Below are positions 1 to 5,531 of a DNA stretch of 12,419 nt, in pieces. Position 1 is the stretch's first letter, and the number at the start of each line of letters is the position of its first letter. The DNA is from Pseudomonadota bacterium (GTDB taxonomy: Bacteria > Pseudomonadota > Gammaproteobacteria > Xanthomonadales > Rhodanobacteraceae), in the NCBI GenBank assembly GCA_023430685.1, contig JAEYZH010000175.1, positions 1 through 12,419 of the forward strand, given 5' to 3'. The position numbers were made by a program, and so were the translations under genes. The notes under the pieces are model-generated. The model had not been told where the DNA came from and did no database searches. It worked only from the letters and a program-made list of their open reading frames with translations.

Positions 1-615
1 GAGTTGGAATGGGTCACGATGGAAGATCCACGCGCCCGAGCGGTGATCAGCGAGCTGCCGCGCTTTGTCGCCGGCCAGCCACTGCCGGTGATCCGCGTGA
101 CCGGGCTGCCGGATTCGGTACGCGGCATTTGGTCGCTGTGGGAGATCAGTCTGGCAGCCGAAGGTTTGAGCCGGAAGCGCTTCCTGCCAGTGTTCATCAA
201 CGAGGAAGGCCGCCCCTTTGTGCCGACCGCCAAGCGCGTCTGGGATCTGCTGCTGACTGAAACCGTGGATGTGCATGCCGTGACCGGTGCCGAGGAGTCG
301 GTGAAGTGGTTCGAGGCATCCCATGCGGCGGCCAGTACCCAAGGTGAGCGGATCTTCACCGAGCTGCTGACCGAACACCGCGCCCGGCTGAAGGAAGAAC
401 GCGAACGTGCGGTGTATGCGTTCGAGGCCCGAGGCCAGGCCATTGGACGAATCGGCCTGCCCGCCGTGCGTGAGCATCGGCGCAAGCGACTGCAGCAGGA
501 ACACGACGCACGCATGGCCGCTCTGGACGACATGGAGGCCAGCGTGCCGGATTTGAATGCCGTGATGATGGTGCGCGTCTCCGGCGATGTGATGCCCGGA
601 GGACAGGTGGGATGA
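1..615 (+). CDS. SNF2-like helicase, C-terminal part (BrxHII-like, BREX type 3); 5' end outside window
   Basis: The reading frame is open from the first base, and the TTG at 4 is simply the first start-like codon, so this is the last ~204 residues of a larger protein. Counting from that TTG, residues ~60-84 (LPVFINEEGRPF, then a KRVWDLLL-type segment) and ~114-175 resemble the tail that follows the motor domains in large SNF2/HepA-class helicases. The second segment is a charged, probably coiled helix containing the core EARGQAIGRIGLPAVREHRR. No Walker or helicase motif lies in the visible part, so the helicase call rests on this tail and on position. Type 3 BREX operons are described as brxF-brxC-pglX-brxHII-pglZ-brxA, and this gene sits immediately before pglZ with an ATGA overlap. 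The role is inferred: ATP-driven DNA translocation in phage exclusion. A helicase from another PglZ-containing defence operon is the main alternative. Confidence 0.62.
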   Translation, partial: ELEWVTMEDPRARAVISELPRFVAGQPLPVIRVTGLPDSVRGIWSLWEISLAAEGLSRKRFLPVFINEEGRPFVPTAKRVWDLLLTETVDVHAVTGAEESVKWFEASHAAASTQGERIFTELLTEHRARLKEERERAVYAFEARGQAIGRIGLPAVREHRRKRLQQEHDARMAALDDMEASVPDLNAVMMVRVSGDVMPGGQVG

Positions 616-2627
616 GCCAGTGGTCAGAACGCATTCTCAGCCACTTCACGGCCGATCTCACCCGGCTGTGGGTGGCGTGCGACCCCGACGATGTGCTGCT
701 GGACGAAAAGCTGTTGTCCGAACTGCGCGGTCGCGGCTTCGAGGTCATGCTGTACGAAGACCCGTTCGCCTTTCGGGCGGAATACGAGGAACGCTATCGC
801 GCAGCCTGGGATCGCGGTGATGCGGGGCCAGCGCCCTCGCTGGTTCTGCATCTGCGCAGGGCCGACGCGAATGAATTGCCGTGGGACATCGTGCACCACG
901 GACGTGTGGTCCGGCTCAGCCTTGCGGAGCTCTTACCCAGGCTGGCATACAGCGCGGTACAGCAAGTCGAGCCGGAGCATTTGGCCGGGCTGTTTCATGC
1001 CCACCAGACCGAATTGCAGTCAGCGCGCGGCGAGAACGAGTCCAAGGACTTCATTCTCGAGCACGTCTACCAACTGACGCCGAGATCCATTCGCACACAG
1101 GTGGACTTCTGGCGTGAGTTGCTGCGGCTTCACTTCGCCAACCGTTCGTTGCCCCCCCTGTTTGCTCAACACGCGGCAGGCATCATTCGAGGCAAAGGGC
1201 TGTTCACTGATCTGCCCGTCGCCGCGTGGTTGGCATCCAAGGGTGCGCTGCTGCGCGTGGTGCAGGACGCGTGGTATCGCTACCTGAAGATCCTGGGTCT
1301 GGATGGCACAAGAACTGGCGAACCCCCGCCGACAGACTACGTCGCCAAGATCGAGATTCCGTTCGATCACTCCGATGTGCAGGTGTTGGTCGACTCCATG
1401 TTCCTCGACGGCAGCTTGCATCCGCTCGCGGTTCACAGTGTTCCGGCGGGGATGCCGAGTTGGATCAAGGCTGGGATCGTCCAGGACCCGGCGGCATTGG
1501 AGTCATTGGTGCTCAAAGGCATCGACGGCCTGATCGAGACGACCCCAGCGGCAGCCTCTTCGCACAAGGACTGGAGCGAGTTCGCCAAGCGCTATGGTGA
1601 GATCCTGGCCCGCACGCATGGACTGCAAGGCACTGAAGGCAGCGAACTTCTCCCGGTGATTCGGGAACGCATCAAGACCTTGCAGGCGCAATCAGACGAG
1701 CATCTGCAAGACTGGGTCGCAGCCAAGCATTACGCGGACCTGATACTGCAGCCGGTGACCAAAGGTCCGGTGATGGTGCACCACGTGCCGCGCTTCTTGC
1801 GGCATCGGCGGTCCGCAGGGGAAACCAAGGTGGCTCTGCTGGTATTCGACGGGCTGGCCTTCGACCAGTGGGTGCAAATCCGCGAGCGCCTGATCGCCAC
1901 CACGAAACGTTTCGCGTTCGACGAGGGAACCGCGTTTGCATGGCTGCCGACCGTGACGTCGGTGTCGCGTCAGGCGCTGTTCTCCGGGCTGAAACCGCGA
2001 GAGTTCGACGACTCCATCGACAGGACGGACAAGGAGGAATCCTTGTGGAAGACGTTCTGGCAGAACGAAGGCGTCAGCGCGAATGAGGTGATGTATCGAC
2101 GTGCGCTGCGTCAGACCCATCAGCTCGACGCGCTGGAAGCGGATTTGATCGACCGGCGCCCGAAGGTGGTGGGCCTGGTCATCGATGAGGTGGACGATCG
2201 GCTCCACAAGGAGCGGTCCAAGAAGGACGTGGCGATGTGGATCGGCAACTGGCTGACGACCGGTTTCGTCGACCGGCTGTTCTCCCTGCTGCTGGACAAG
2301 GGATACCACATCTATCTCACGGCGGACCACGGCAACGTTGAGTCCACTGGCGTCGGCAGACCCAACCAGGGCGTTATTGCCGAGACGCGCGGTGAGCGCG
2401 TGCGGGTCTACCGAAGTGAGCCGTTGCTGGCCGATTCCGCTGCGGCCTATCCCTCCACAGTCAGGTTGGACATCGCTGGACTACCCGCGAACTTCATGCC
2501 CCTATTCGCGGGCGGACGAACCGCCTTCGTGCCGGATGGCGAGCAGGTGGTGGTCCACGGCGGGGTGTCGATCGAAGAGTTGATTGTGCCCTTTGTGAAA
2601 GTCAGTTATGTGATTGGTACCGAATGA
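612..2627 (+). CDS. pglZ: PglZ, BREX alkaline-phosphatase-fold protein
   Basis: This is a 671-residue protein with the PglZ domain in its C-terminal half. Visible alkaline-phosphatase-superfamily signatures are ALLVFDGLAFDQW (metal ligand D413), WLPTVTSVSRQALFSG (about 444-459, the nucleophile region), YLTADHGN (D572, H573) and VVVHGGVSIEELIVP (H649). All are intact, so the metal-binding fold should be functional. The N-terminal ~400 residues are mostly helical and carry no motif I recognise. PglZ is a core BREX component needed for phage exclusion and, in many systems, for the host DNA methylation that marks self; its exact substrate is uncertain. The length fits the form found in BREX type 3. 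The start at 612 has a GGAGG at 598-602, nine bases upstream, and overlaps the helicase stop as ATGA, implying translational coupling. The C-terminus overlaps the next gene in the same way. Confidence 0.9.
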   Translation: MSQWSERILSHFTADLTRLWVACDPDDVLLDEKLLSELRGRGFEVMLYEDPFAFRAEYEERYRAAWDRGDAGPAPSLVLHLRRADANELPWDIVHHGRVVRLSLAELLPRLAYSAVQQVEPEHLAGLFHAHQTELQSARGENESKDFILEHVYQLTPRSIRTQVDFWRELLRLHFANRSLPPLFAQHAAGIIRGKGLFTDLPVAAWLASKGALLRVVQDAWYRYLKILGLDGTRTGEPPPTDYVAKIEIPFDHSDVQVLVDSMFLDGSLHPLAVHSVPAGMPSWIKAGIVQDPAALESLVLKGIDGLIETTPAAASSHKDWSEFAKRYGEILARTHGLQGTEGSELLPVIRERIKTLQAQSDEHLQDWVAAKHYADLILQPVTKGPVMVHHVPRFLRHRRSAGETKVALLVFDGLAFDQWVQIRERLIATTKRFAFDEGTAFAWLPTVTSVSRQALFSGLKPREFDDSIDRTDKEESLWKTFWQNEGVSANEVMYRRALRQTHQLDALEADLIDRRPKVVGLVIDEVDDRLHKERSKKDVAMWIGNWLTTGFVDRLFSLLLDKGYHIYLTADHGNVESTGVGRPNQGVIAETRGERVRVYRSEPLLADSAAAYPSTVRLDIAGLPANFMPLFAGGRTAFVPDGEQVVVHGGVSIEELIVPFVKVSYVIGTE

Positions 2628-3343
2628 ATTCATCAGCCCCAAAAATAGGCTTTGATCGGTTCATTCAGCTTGATTGGGCGGCTGCGGCACTGAATGTTCG
2701 TGCGGGCGTGGCTGGGCTAGATGATCTGAATGCACTGCTCGATGCAGCCGAGCTTGGCGTGGAAGCCAAGAAGAAAACACGCACCGTACTGAATCGGCTG
2801 TGGCTGGAGCCACGCGCCGAACTGGTCGATTACGCAGATCGCGGCGTGGCGATCTACAAGACGCAGCCGGACATTCCCGTATCAGCACTGTGCTGGGGCA
2901 TGTCAACGGCGACGTACCCGTTCTTTGGCAAGGTGGCCGAACTGGTGGGCCGCCTGTCCGCCATTCAGGGTGATTGCGCGTCCGCCGAGGTCCATCGGCG
3001 CATGAGTGAGACCTATGGGGAGCGCGAAGGCACCCGGCGCATGACCAACATGGTCATTCAGAGTCTGGCGAACTGGGGAGCCGTAGAGCGCGTTGAGAAG
3101 GGTGCGCGAGTCATACGACGAACACCCAGCGAGATTGCGGATGCTGCAATGGCCGAATGGTTGGTCGAGGCTGTAGTGCGTTACGTCGCGCGCCCCATTC
3201 CTGTGCAAAATCTGCACACGCAACCCGTGCTTTTCCCCTTTCGATTTACGGGCTCGCTTGCCCATACTCTATCTAGTGGTGATCACCTGAGCGTTAGATC
3301 GGATGGATCCAACAATCTGACTGTAGGTCTGGGAGCGACTTAG
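2624..3343 (+). CDS. Small last gene of the BREX operon, BrxA-like by position
   Basis: This gene encodes 239 residues and overlaps the pglZ stop as ATGA, without a clear Shine-Dalgarno of its own, so it probably depends on coupling. The protein is predominantly helical. Residues ~48-60 (AKKKTRTVLNRLW) recall the RxxRNRL-type stretch of BrxA/DUF1819 proteins, and ~118-168 (AEVHRRMSETYGEREGTRRM onward) could be a winged-helix-like nucleic-acid-binding segment followed by a basic patch. The last ~35 residues look like a short beta extension. BrxA is the small protein that ends type 3 BREX operons and binds DNA in other BREX types. I assign it here mainly by order and size, since sequence resemblance to DUF1819 is weak by eye. 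Base composition is noticeably more AT-rich than in the genes beyond the tRNA. The stop is only 4 nt from the tRNA-Met 3' end, so no room is left for a terminator. Confidence 0.5.
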   Translation: MNSSAPKIGFDRFIQLDWAAAALNVRAGVAGLDDLNALLDAAELGVEAKKKTRTVLNRLWLEPRAELVDYADRGVAIYKTQPDIPVSALCWGMSTATYPFFGKVAELVGRLSAIQGDCASAEVHRRMSETYGEREGTRRMTNMVIQSLANWGAVERVEKGARVIRRTPSEIADAAMAEWLVEAVVRYVARPIPVQNLHTQPVLFPFRFTGSLAHTLSSGDHLSVRSDGSNNLTVGLGAT

Positions 3344-3347
3344 AAAT

Positions 3348-3424
3348 TGGTGGCTATGGGTGGACTCGAACCACCGACCCCAGCATTATGAGTGCTGTGC
3401 TCTAACCGGCTGAGCTACATAGCC
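3348..3424 (-). tRNA. tRNA-Met (anticodon CAT), elongator type
   Basis: On the minus strand the gene runs from GGCTATGT at 3424 to GCCACCA at 3348, 77 nt with the CCA end encoded. The acceptor stem pairs GGCTATG with CATAGCC. The D arm contains AGCTCAGCCGGTTAGAGC. The anticodon stem CAGCA/TGCTG encloses the loop CTCATAA with anticodon CAT, and the T arm has GGTTCGAATCC. The 5' G-C closing pair and strong similarity to the classical elongator tRNA-Met (GGCTAcGTAGCTCAG start) favour the elongator over initiator tRNA-fMet. A lysidine-modified tRNA-Ile(CAT) is less likely. Its 3' end faces the BREX operon, the usual geometry for an island integrated at a tRNA 3' end. It has its own promoter upstream at 3464-3491. 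Confidence 0.97.
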
Positions 3425-3463
3425 ATTCGGGTGCGCGCGGACGCGTGCACGGCGGGGCGTGCG

Positions 3464-3491
3464 ATTCTAGTGGGGTGGGGGCGCTTGTCAA
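3464..3491 (-). promoter_or_regulatory. sigma-70 promoter of tRNA-Met
   Basis: Read on the minus strand, a perfect -35 TTGACA (3491-3486) is followed after 16 bp by the -10 TAGAAT (3469-3464). Start of transcription is expected near 3457, leaving a leader of about 33 nt before the mature tRNA end at 3424. The bases just after the -10 (CGCACGCCCC) form a GC-rich discriminator, typical of stable-RNA promoters under stringent control. That regulatory consequence is inference. Confidence 0.8.
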
Positions 3492-3509
3492 GCGTGGTTG
3501 GAGTGTGAG

Positions 3510-3709
3510 GCCCTTCGACTCCGGCCTTCGGCCTGCGCTCAGGGCGAACGGATCTTGGGTGGGCCCTTCGACTCCGGCCTTCGGCCTGCGCTCAGGGCGA
3601 ACGGTTCGTGGGAGGCCCTTCGACTCCGGCCTTTGGTCTGCGCTCAGGGCGAACGGTTGGGTGGGTGGCCCTTCGACTCCGGGCTTCGCCCTGCGCTCAG
3701 GGCGAACGG
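3510..3709. repeat. Array of four 42-bp hairpin repeats
   Basis: Units lie at 3510-3551, 3563-3604, 3615-3656 and 3668-3709, each exactly 42 bp, separated by 11, 10 and 11 bp of variable G/T-rich sequence. Each begins GCCCTTCGACTCCG and ends TGCGCTCAGGGCGAACGG. The outer arms GCCCT/AGGGC pair, and a nested hairpin sits inside: GGCC-TTC-GGCC in units 1 and 2, GGCC-TTT-GGTC in unit 3 and GGGC-TTC-GCCC in unit 4, so the inner stem is kept despite base changes. The unit resembles the widespread REP-like intergenic element with a CCCTTCGAC...CTCAGGGCGAACGG frame. It fills most of the 388-bp gap between the divergent tRNA-Met and rppH genes, with the tRNA promoter on one side. An open frame runs through it into rppH but is not a credible coding extension. 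Confidence 0.92.
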
Positions 3710-3812
3710 TTCGGGTGGCGAACGAATCCTGAGCCACCCGCCCCGTCAGGTTGCCCCTCGCGTGACCCGTATGGAAGAATCGGGCGCATCAAAGCTTTAC
3801 GGGCCTTCGGCC

Positions 3813-4340
3813 ATGATCGATCCCGATGGCTACCGACCGAATGTCGGCATCATCTTGTTGAACGCCCAGGGCGAGGTGTTCTGGGCGAGGCGGGTCGGAC
3901 GCGACGGCTGGCAGTTCCCGCAAGGCGGGATGCGCAGCGACGAGACGCCGATCGAGGCGATGTATCGCGAGCTGGAAGAGGAAACCGGCTTGCGCGAGCA
4001 CCATGTCGAGGTGCTGGGCTCGACGCCGGGCTGGTTGCGCTACCGGCTGCCGCCGCGGCTCGTGCGCCGGCACGACCGTCCGATCTGCATCGGGCAGAAG
4101 CAGGTGTGGTTCCTGCTGCGTCTGCATGGCGAGGAATCGGCGGTGCGGCTCGATGCGAGCGAGAAGCCCGAGTTCGACCACTGGCGCTGGGTCGACTTCT
4201 GGTATCCGGCGCAGCATGTCGTGAACTTCAAGCGGCGCGTGTACGAGCAGGCGTTGCGGCATCTGGTGCCGCTCGCGGAGACCAGCTGCTCGGTGACGTT
4301 GCGGGAGCAGCGGTGGGTGGTGGAGATGGCGGGGACGTAA
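3813..4340 (+). CDS. rppH: RppH, RNA 5' pyrophosphohydrolase (Nudix)
   Basis: The 175-residue protein opens MIDPDGYRPNVGIILLNAQG, the signature start of RppH, and continues with WQFPQGGM. The Nudix box spans residues 38-60 (G38...E44...R52-E53-L54-E55-E56-E57-T58-G59-L60). Also family-specific are GWLRYRLPPRLVRR, CIGQKQVWFLL and PEFDHWRWVDFWYPAQHVVNFKR. RppH removes pyrophosphate from the 5' triphosphate or diphosphate end of mRNA, priming RNase E-dependent decay in the cytoplasm. The start at ATG 3813 is chosen from the conserved N-terminus. An in-frame ATG at 3771 would add 14 unconserved residues, and neither start has a good Shine-Dalgarno. The match to Xanthomonas-type RppH is close through ~160 residues, but the long basic C-terminal tail of some homologues is missing here. 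No convincing promoter is visible; TTGCCC at 3751 is weak. Confidence 0.96.
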   Translation: MIDPDGYRPNVGIILLNAQGEVFWARRVGRDGWQFPQGGMRSDETPIEAMYRELEEETGLREHHVEVLGSTPGWLRYRLPPRLVRRHDRPICIGQKQVWFLLRLHGEESAVRLDASEKPEFDHWRWVDFWYPAQHVVNFKRRVYEQALRHLVPLAETSCSVTLREQRWVVEMAGT

Positions 4341-4370
4341 CCCGGGTACAGCCGGAGCTTCGGACCGTCC

Positions 4371-4415
4371 CCCTTCCGCCCTTCGGGCACCTTCCCCCGC
4401 CGTGCGGGGGAAGGG
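4371..4415. repeat. Two-hairpin intergenic element, copy A (possible rppH terminator)
   Basis: Directly downstream of rppH are two adjacent stem-loops: GCCC-TTC-GGGC (4378-4388) and an 11-bp perfect stem CCTTCCCCCGC/GCGGGGGAAGG (4390-4400 and 4404-4414) with loop CGT. A second copy at 4827-4875 has the same order and spacing with different loops. No U-run follows the second stem, so intrinsic termination is uncertain. This is better seen as a dispersed REP-like element that may stabilise or end the rppH transcript. Confidence 0.8.
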
Positions 4416-4427
4416 AAAACGCCGGTG

Positions 4428-4456
4428 TTGACAATCATTCTCATTTGCGTTTGAAT
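4428..4456 (+). promoter_or_regulatory. Promoter of bfd
   Basis: A perfect -35 TTGACA (4428-4433) is followed after 17 bp by TTGAAT (4451-4456; four of six consensus bases). Transcription would begin near 4463, giving a short leader before the bfd ATG at 4486. The -35 is overlapped by a Fur-box-like sequence, an arrangement in which iron-loaded Fur blocks RNA polymerase. Confidence 0.7.
4429..4443 (+). promoter_or_regulatory. Fur box overlapping the bfd -35
   Basis: TGACAATCATTCTCA matches the 7-1-7 Fur inverted-repeat consensus TGATAATCATTATCA at 13 of 15 positions, and the neighbouring bases (TTTGC) stay AT-rich in an otherwise GC-rich region. Overlap with the -35 predicts repression in iron-replete cells. 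That fits the known role of Bfd, which is made under iron starvation to release stored iron. Confidence 0.8.
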
Positions 4457-4485
4457 GCGCGCATCCGAGAACCGGTGTGCGCTTC

Positions 4486-4689
4486 ATGTACGTCTGCATC
4501 TGCAATGCCGTGACCGACCGAGCGATCCGCGAAGCCGCCGAGAGCGGCGTGGATTCGTTCGAGACCGTGCGTCGCGAGACGGGCTGCGGCGATTGCTGCG
4601 GCAATTGCGAGGACCTTGCGTCCGAGATCTTCCACGAGGCGGTCGCGTCGCGCAGCCTCGGGCTTCCGATCATCGCGCAGGCGGCGTAG
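4486..4689 (+). CDS. bfd: Bfd, bacterioferritin-associated ferredoxin
   Basis: This is a 67-residue [2Fe-2S] protein of the BFD-like Fer2 family. It starts MYVCICNAVTDRAIREAAES, the standard family opening. The expected cluster ligands C4, C6, C38 and C41 are present in the C-x-C...C-x2-C spacing, with two additional cysteines, C34 and C37, nearby. In Pseudomonas, Bfd binds the bacterioferritin shell and passes electrons to the core so that stored Fe(III) leaves as Fe(II). The gene lies 354 bp upstream of bfr on the same strand, consistent with that partnership, though the gap and separate signals suggest independent transcription. A GTG at 4477 would add three residues, but the ATG at 4486 matches the family. 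No strong Shine-Dalgarno is seen. The Fur box upstream indicates iron control. Confidence 0.93.
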   Translation: MYVCICNAVTDRAIREAAESGVDSFETVRRETGCGDCCGNCEDLASEIFHEAVASRSLGLPIIAQAA

Positions 4690-4697
4690 CGCGCCTT

Positions 4698-4715
4698 GGC
4701 TCGCCGGAGCGAGCC
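4698..4715 (+). terminator. Hairpin after bfd, possible terminator
   Basis: A perfect 7-bp stem, GGCTCGC (4698-4704) and GCGAGCC (4709-4715), with loop CGGA, begins 9 bp after the bfd stop. It is followed by TTCTCATCATTCC, which is pyrimidine-rich but not a clean T-run. Position and stem support termination of the short bfd transcript; the weak tail keeps confidence moderate. Confidence 0.5.
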
Positions 4716-4747
4716 TTCTCATCATTCCCGCGAGTCGAGGCGCAAGA

Positions 4748-4779
4748 GCGCCGGCCGCGCTGTGCGCGTCCAGCCTACG
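4748..4779 (+). repeat. 32-bp dispersed repeat (CCGGCCGCGC...GTCCAGCCTACG), solo copy
   Basis: The sequence starting GCGCCGGCCGCGC and ending CGTCCAGCCTACG recurs at 8328-8359 with only two differences, both in the short central part (TGTG versus TTCG). It recurs again, inverted and more diverged, at 8372-8403. At 8328-8403 two copies face each other to form a long palindrome; here only one arm is present, so this may be a half element. Confidence 0.75.
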
Positions 4780-4826
4780 GGGACGCTGGCGAGTGGCGCC
4801 GCGATGAAGAACGAGATCAAAGGCGG

Positions 4827-4875
4827 CCCTCATCCGCCCCTGCGGGGCACCTTCTCCCGCGAGCGGGAGAAGGGG
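4827..4875. repeat. Two-hairpin intergenic element, copy B
   Basis: This copy has the same layout as 4371-4415: GCCCC-TGC-GGGGC (4836-4848), then the 11-bp stem CCTTCTCCCGC/GCGGGAGAAGG (4850-4860 and 4863-4873) with loop GA. Relative to copy A, the sixth base pair of the long stem changes from C-G to T-A and the small stem gains a pair, so the base changes keep the pairing. The loops differ freely. Confidence 0.82.
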
Positions 4876-4981
4876 AGCGCATGCCTTTGCGGTGCAACCT
4901 TTCGCGCGCGTGGGCCGGCGGAGATGCGCGCGCGCGCAAATGCGTGCGATTTTCGTTTCGTCGCGCGTTCGCGACCGGGGC

Positions 4982-4987
4982 TATAGT
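4982..4987 (+). promoter_or_regulatory. -10-like element upstream of bfr
   Basis: TATAGT in the context GGGCTATAGTCGGG stands out in a very GC-rich stretch 56 bp before the bfr ATG. No good -35 is seen at 16-18 bp upstream. The same ten bases TATAGTCGGG precede the minus-strand EAL-type gene at 7783-7774, which supports a genuine promoter motif used by this organism. Confidence 0.45.
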
Positions 4988-5043
4988 CGGGTTTCGCATG
5001 AACGCGTAGCGCGCTGCGCTTCGCCCGCACCGGAGTTGACGCG

Positions 5044-5514
5044 ATGAAGGGACATCCCGAGGTCATCAGCCACCTCAACAAGGCGCTCTACAACGAGCTG
5101 ACCGCGATCAACCAGTATTTCCTGCATGCGCGCATGTACAAGAACTGGGGCTACAAGCAGCTCGCCGATCACGAGTACGAGGAATCGATCGACGAGATGA
5201 AGCATGCGGACAAGCTGATCGAGCGCATCCTGTTCCTCGAGGGGCTGCCGAACCTGCAGGCGCTCGGCAAGCTCATGATCGGCGAGACGCCGAAGGAAGT
5301 GCTCGAGTGCGACCTGCGGCTCGAGCTTGCCGCCGTGCCCGACCTCAAGGCTGCGATCGCCGATTGCGAGCGGCTCGGCGACTACGTGAGCCGCGAGCTG
5401 TTCGAATCGATCCTCGAGTCGGAAGAAGAGCACATCGACTGGCTCGAAACCCAGCTCGGCCTGATCGCGCAGCTCGGCGAGAAGCCGTACCTGCAGCAGA
5501 AGATCGGAAGCTGA
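5044..5514 (+). CDS. bfr: Bacterioferritin (haem-containing ferritin)
   Basis: The 156-residue protein is of standard bacterioferritin length. All di-iron ferroxidase residues can be read: E18, E51, H54, E94, E127 and H130, with Y25 nearby. M52, the haem-axial ligand shared by two subunits, is present, so this is a haem-binding Bfr and not a plain ferritin. Twenty-four subunits form a hollow cytoplasmic shell that oxidises Fe(II) and stores it as a mineral. The start at 5044 is supported by GGAG at 5032-5035, eight bases upstream, and by the family N-terminus MKGHPEVISHLNKAL. Its electron-transfer partner Bfd is encoded upstream. Downstream, the gene ends 17 bp before a 107-bp-period palindromic array that separates it from a converging gene. 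Confidence 0.97.
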   Translation: MKGHPEVISHLNKALYNELTAINQYFLHARMYKNWGYKQLADHEYEESIDEMKHADKLIERILFLEGLPNLQALGKLMIGETPKEVLECDLRLELAAVPDLKAAIADCERLGDYVSRELFESILESEEEHIDWLETQLGLIAQLGEKPYLQQKIGS

Positions 5515-5531
5515 CGCCGACTCTTCGCCGC

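Larger units (their letters stand above)
4690..5043. other. 354-bp bfd-bfr intergenic region, repeat-rich, no gene seen
   Basis: Between bfd and bfr I see no credible gene. In order it holds a likely terminator hairpin (4698-4715), a 32-bp repeat fragment (4748-4779), a two-hairpin element (4827-4875), an alternating GC tract (GCGCGCGCGC, about 4927-4936) and the bfr leader with a -10-like TATAGT at 4982. Short open frames here are interrupted by the palindromes and show no family resemblance. No second Fur box is visible in front of bfr. Confidence 0.75.

Noticed and set aside
3229..3343. The tail of the last BREX gene as a readthrough fusion created by integration at the tRNA
   Set aside because: The tail has a plausible beta-hairpin-like pattern and no duplicated tRNA sequence, so there is no direct evidence that the original stop was lost.
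3510..3709. CRISPR array interpretation of the 42-bp repeats
   Set aside because: Spacers of 10-11 bp are far too short, the repeats are imperfect palindromes, and no cas gene is present.
3498..3812. Extension of rppH upstream through the 42-bp repeats
   Set aside because: The conserved RppH start MIDPDGYRPN lies at 3813, and the upstream translation is only the repeat read in one frame.
4390..4414. A definite rho-independent terminator for rppH
   Set aside because: The stem is excellent but no U-run follows, and the second copy of the element occurs where no gene ends immediately before it.
4455..5009. A 184-codon plus-strand frame spanning bfd and the bfd-bfr gap
   Set aside because: It overlaps bfd in another frame, runs through palindromes and has an Arg-rich composition with no family match.
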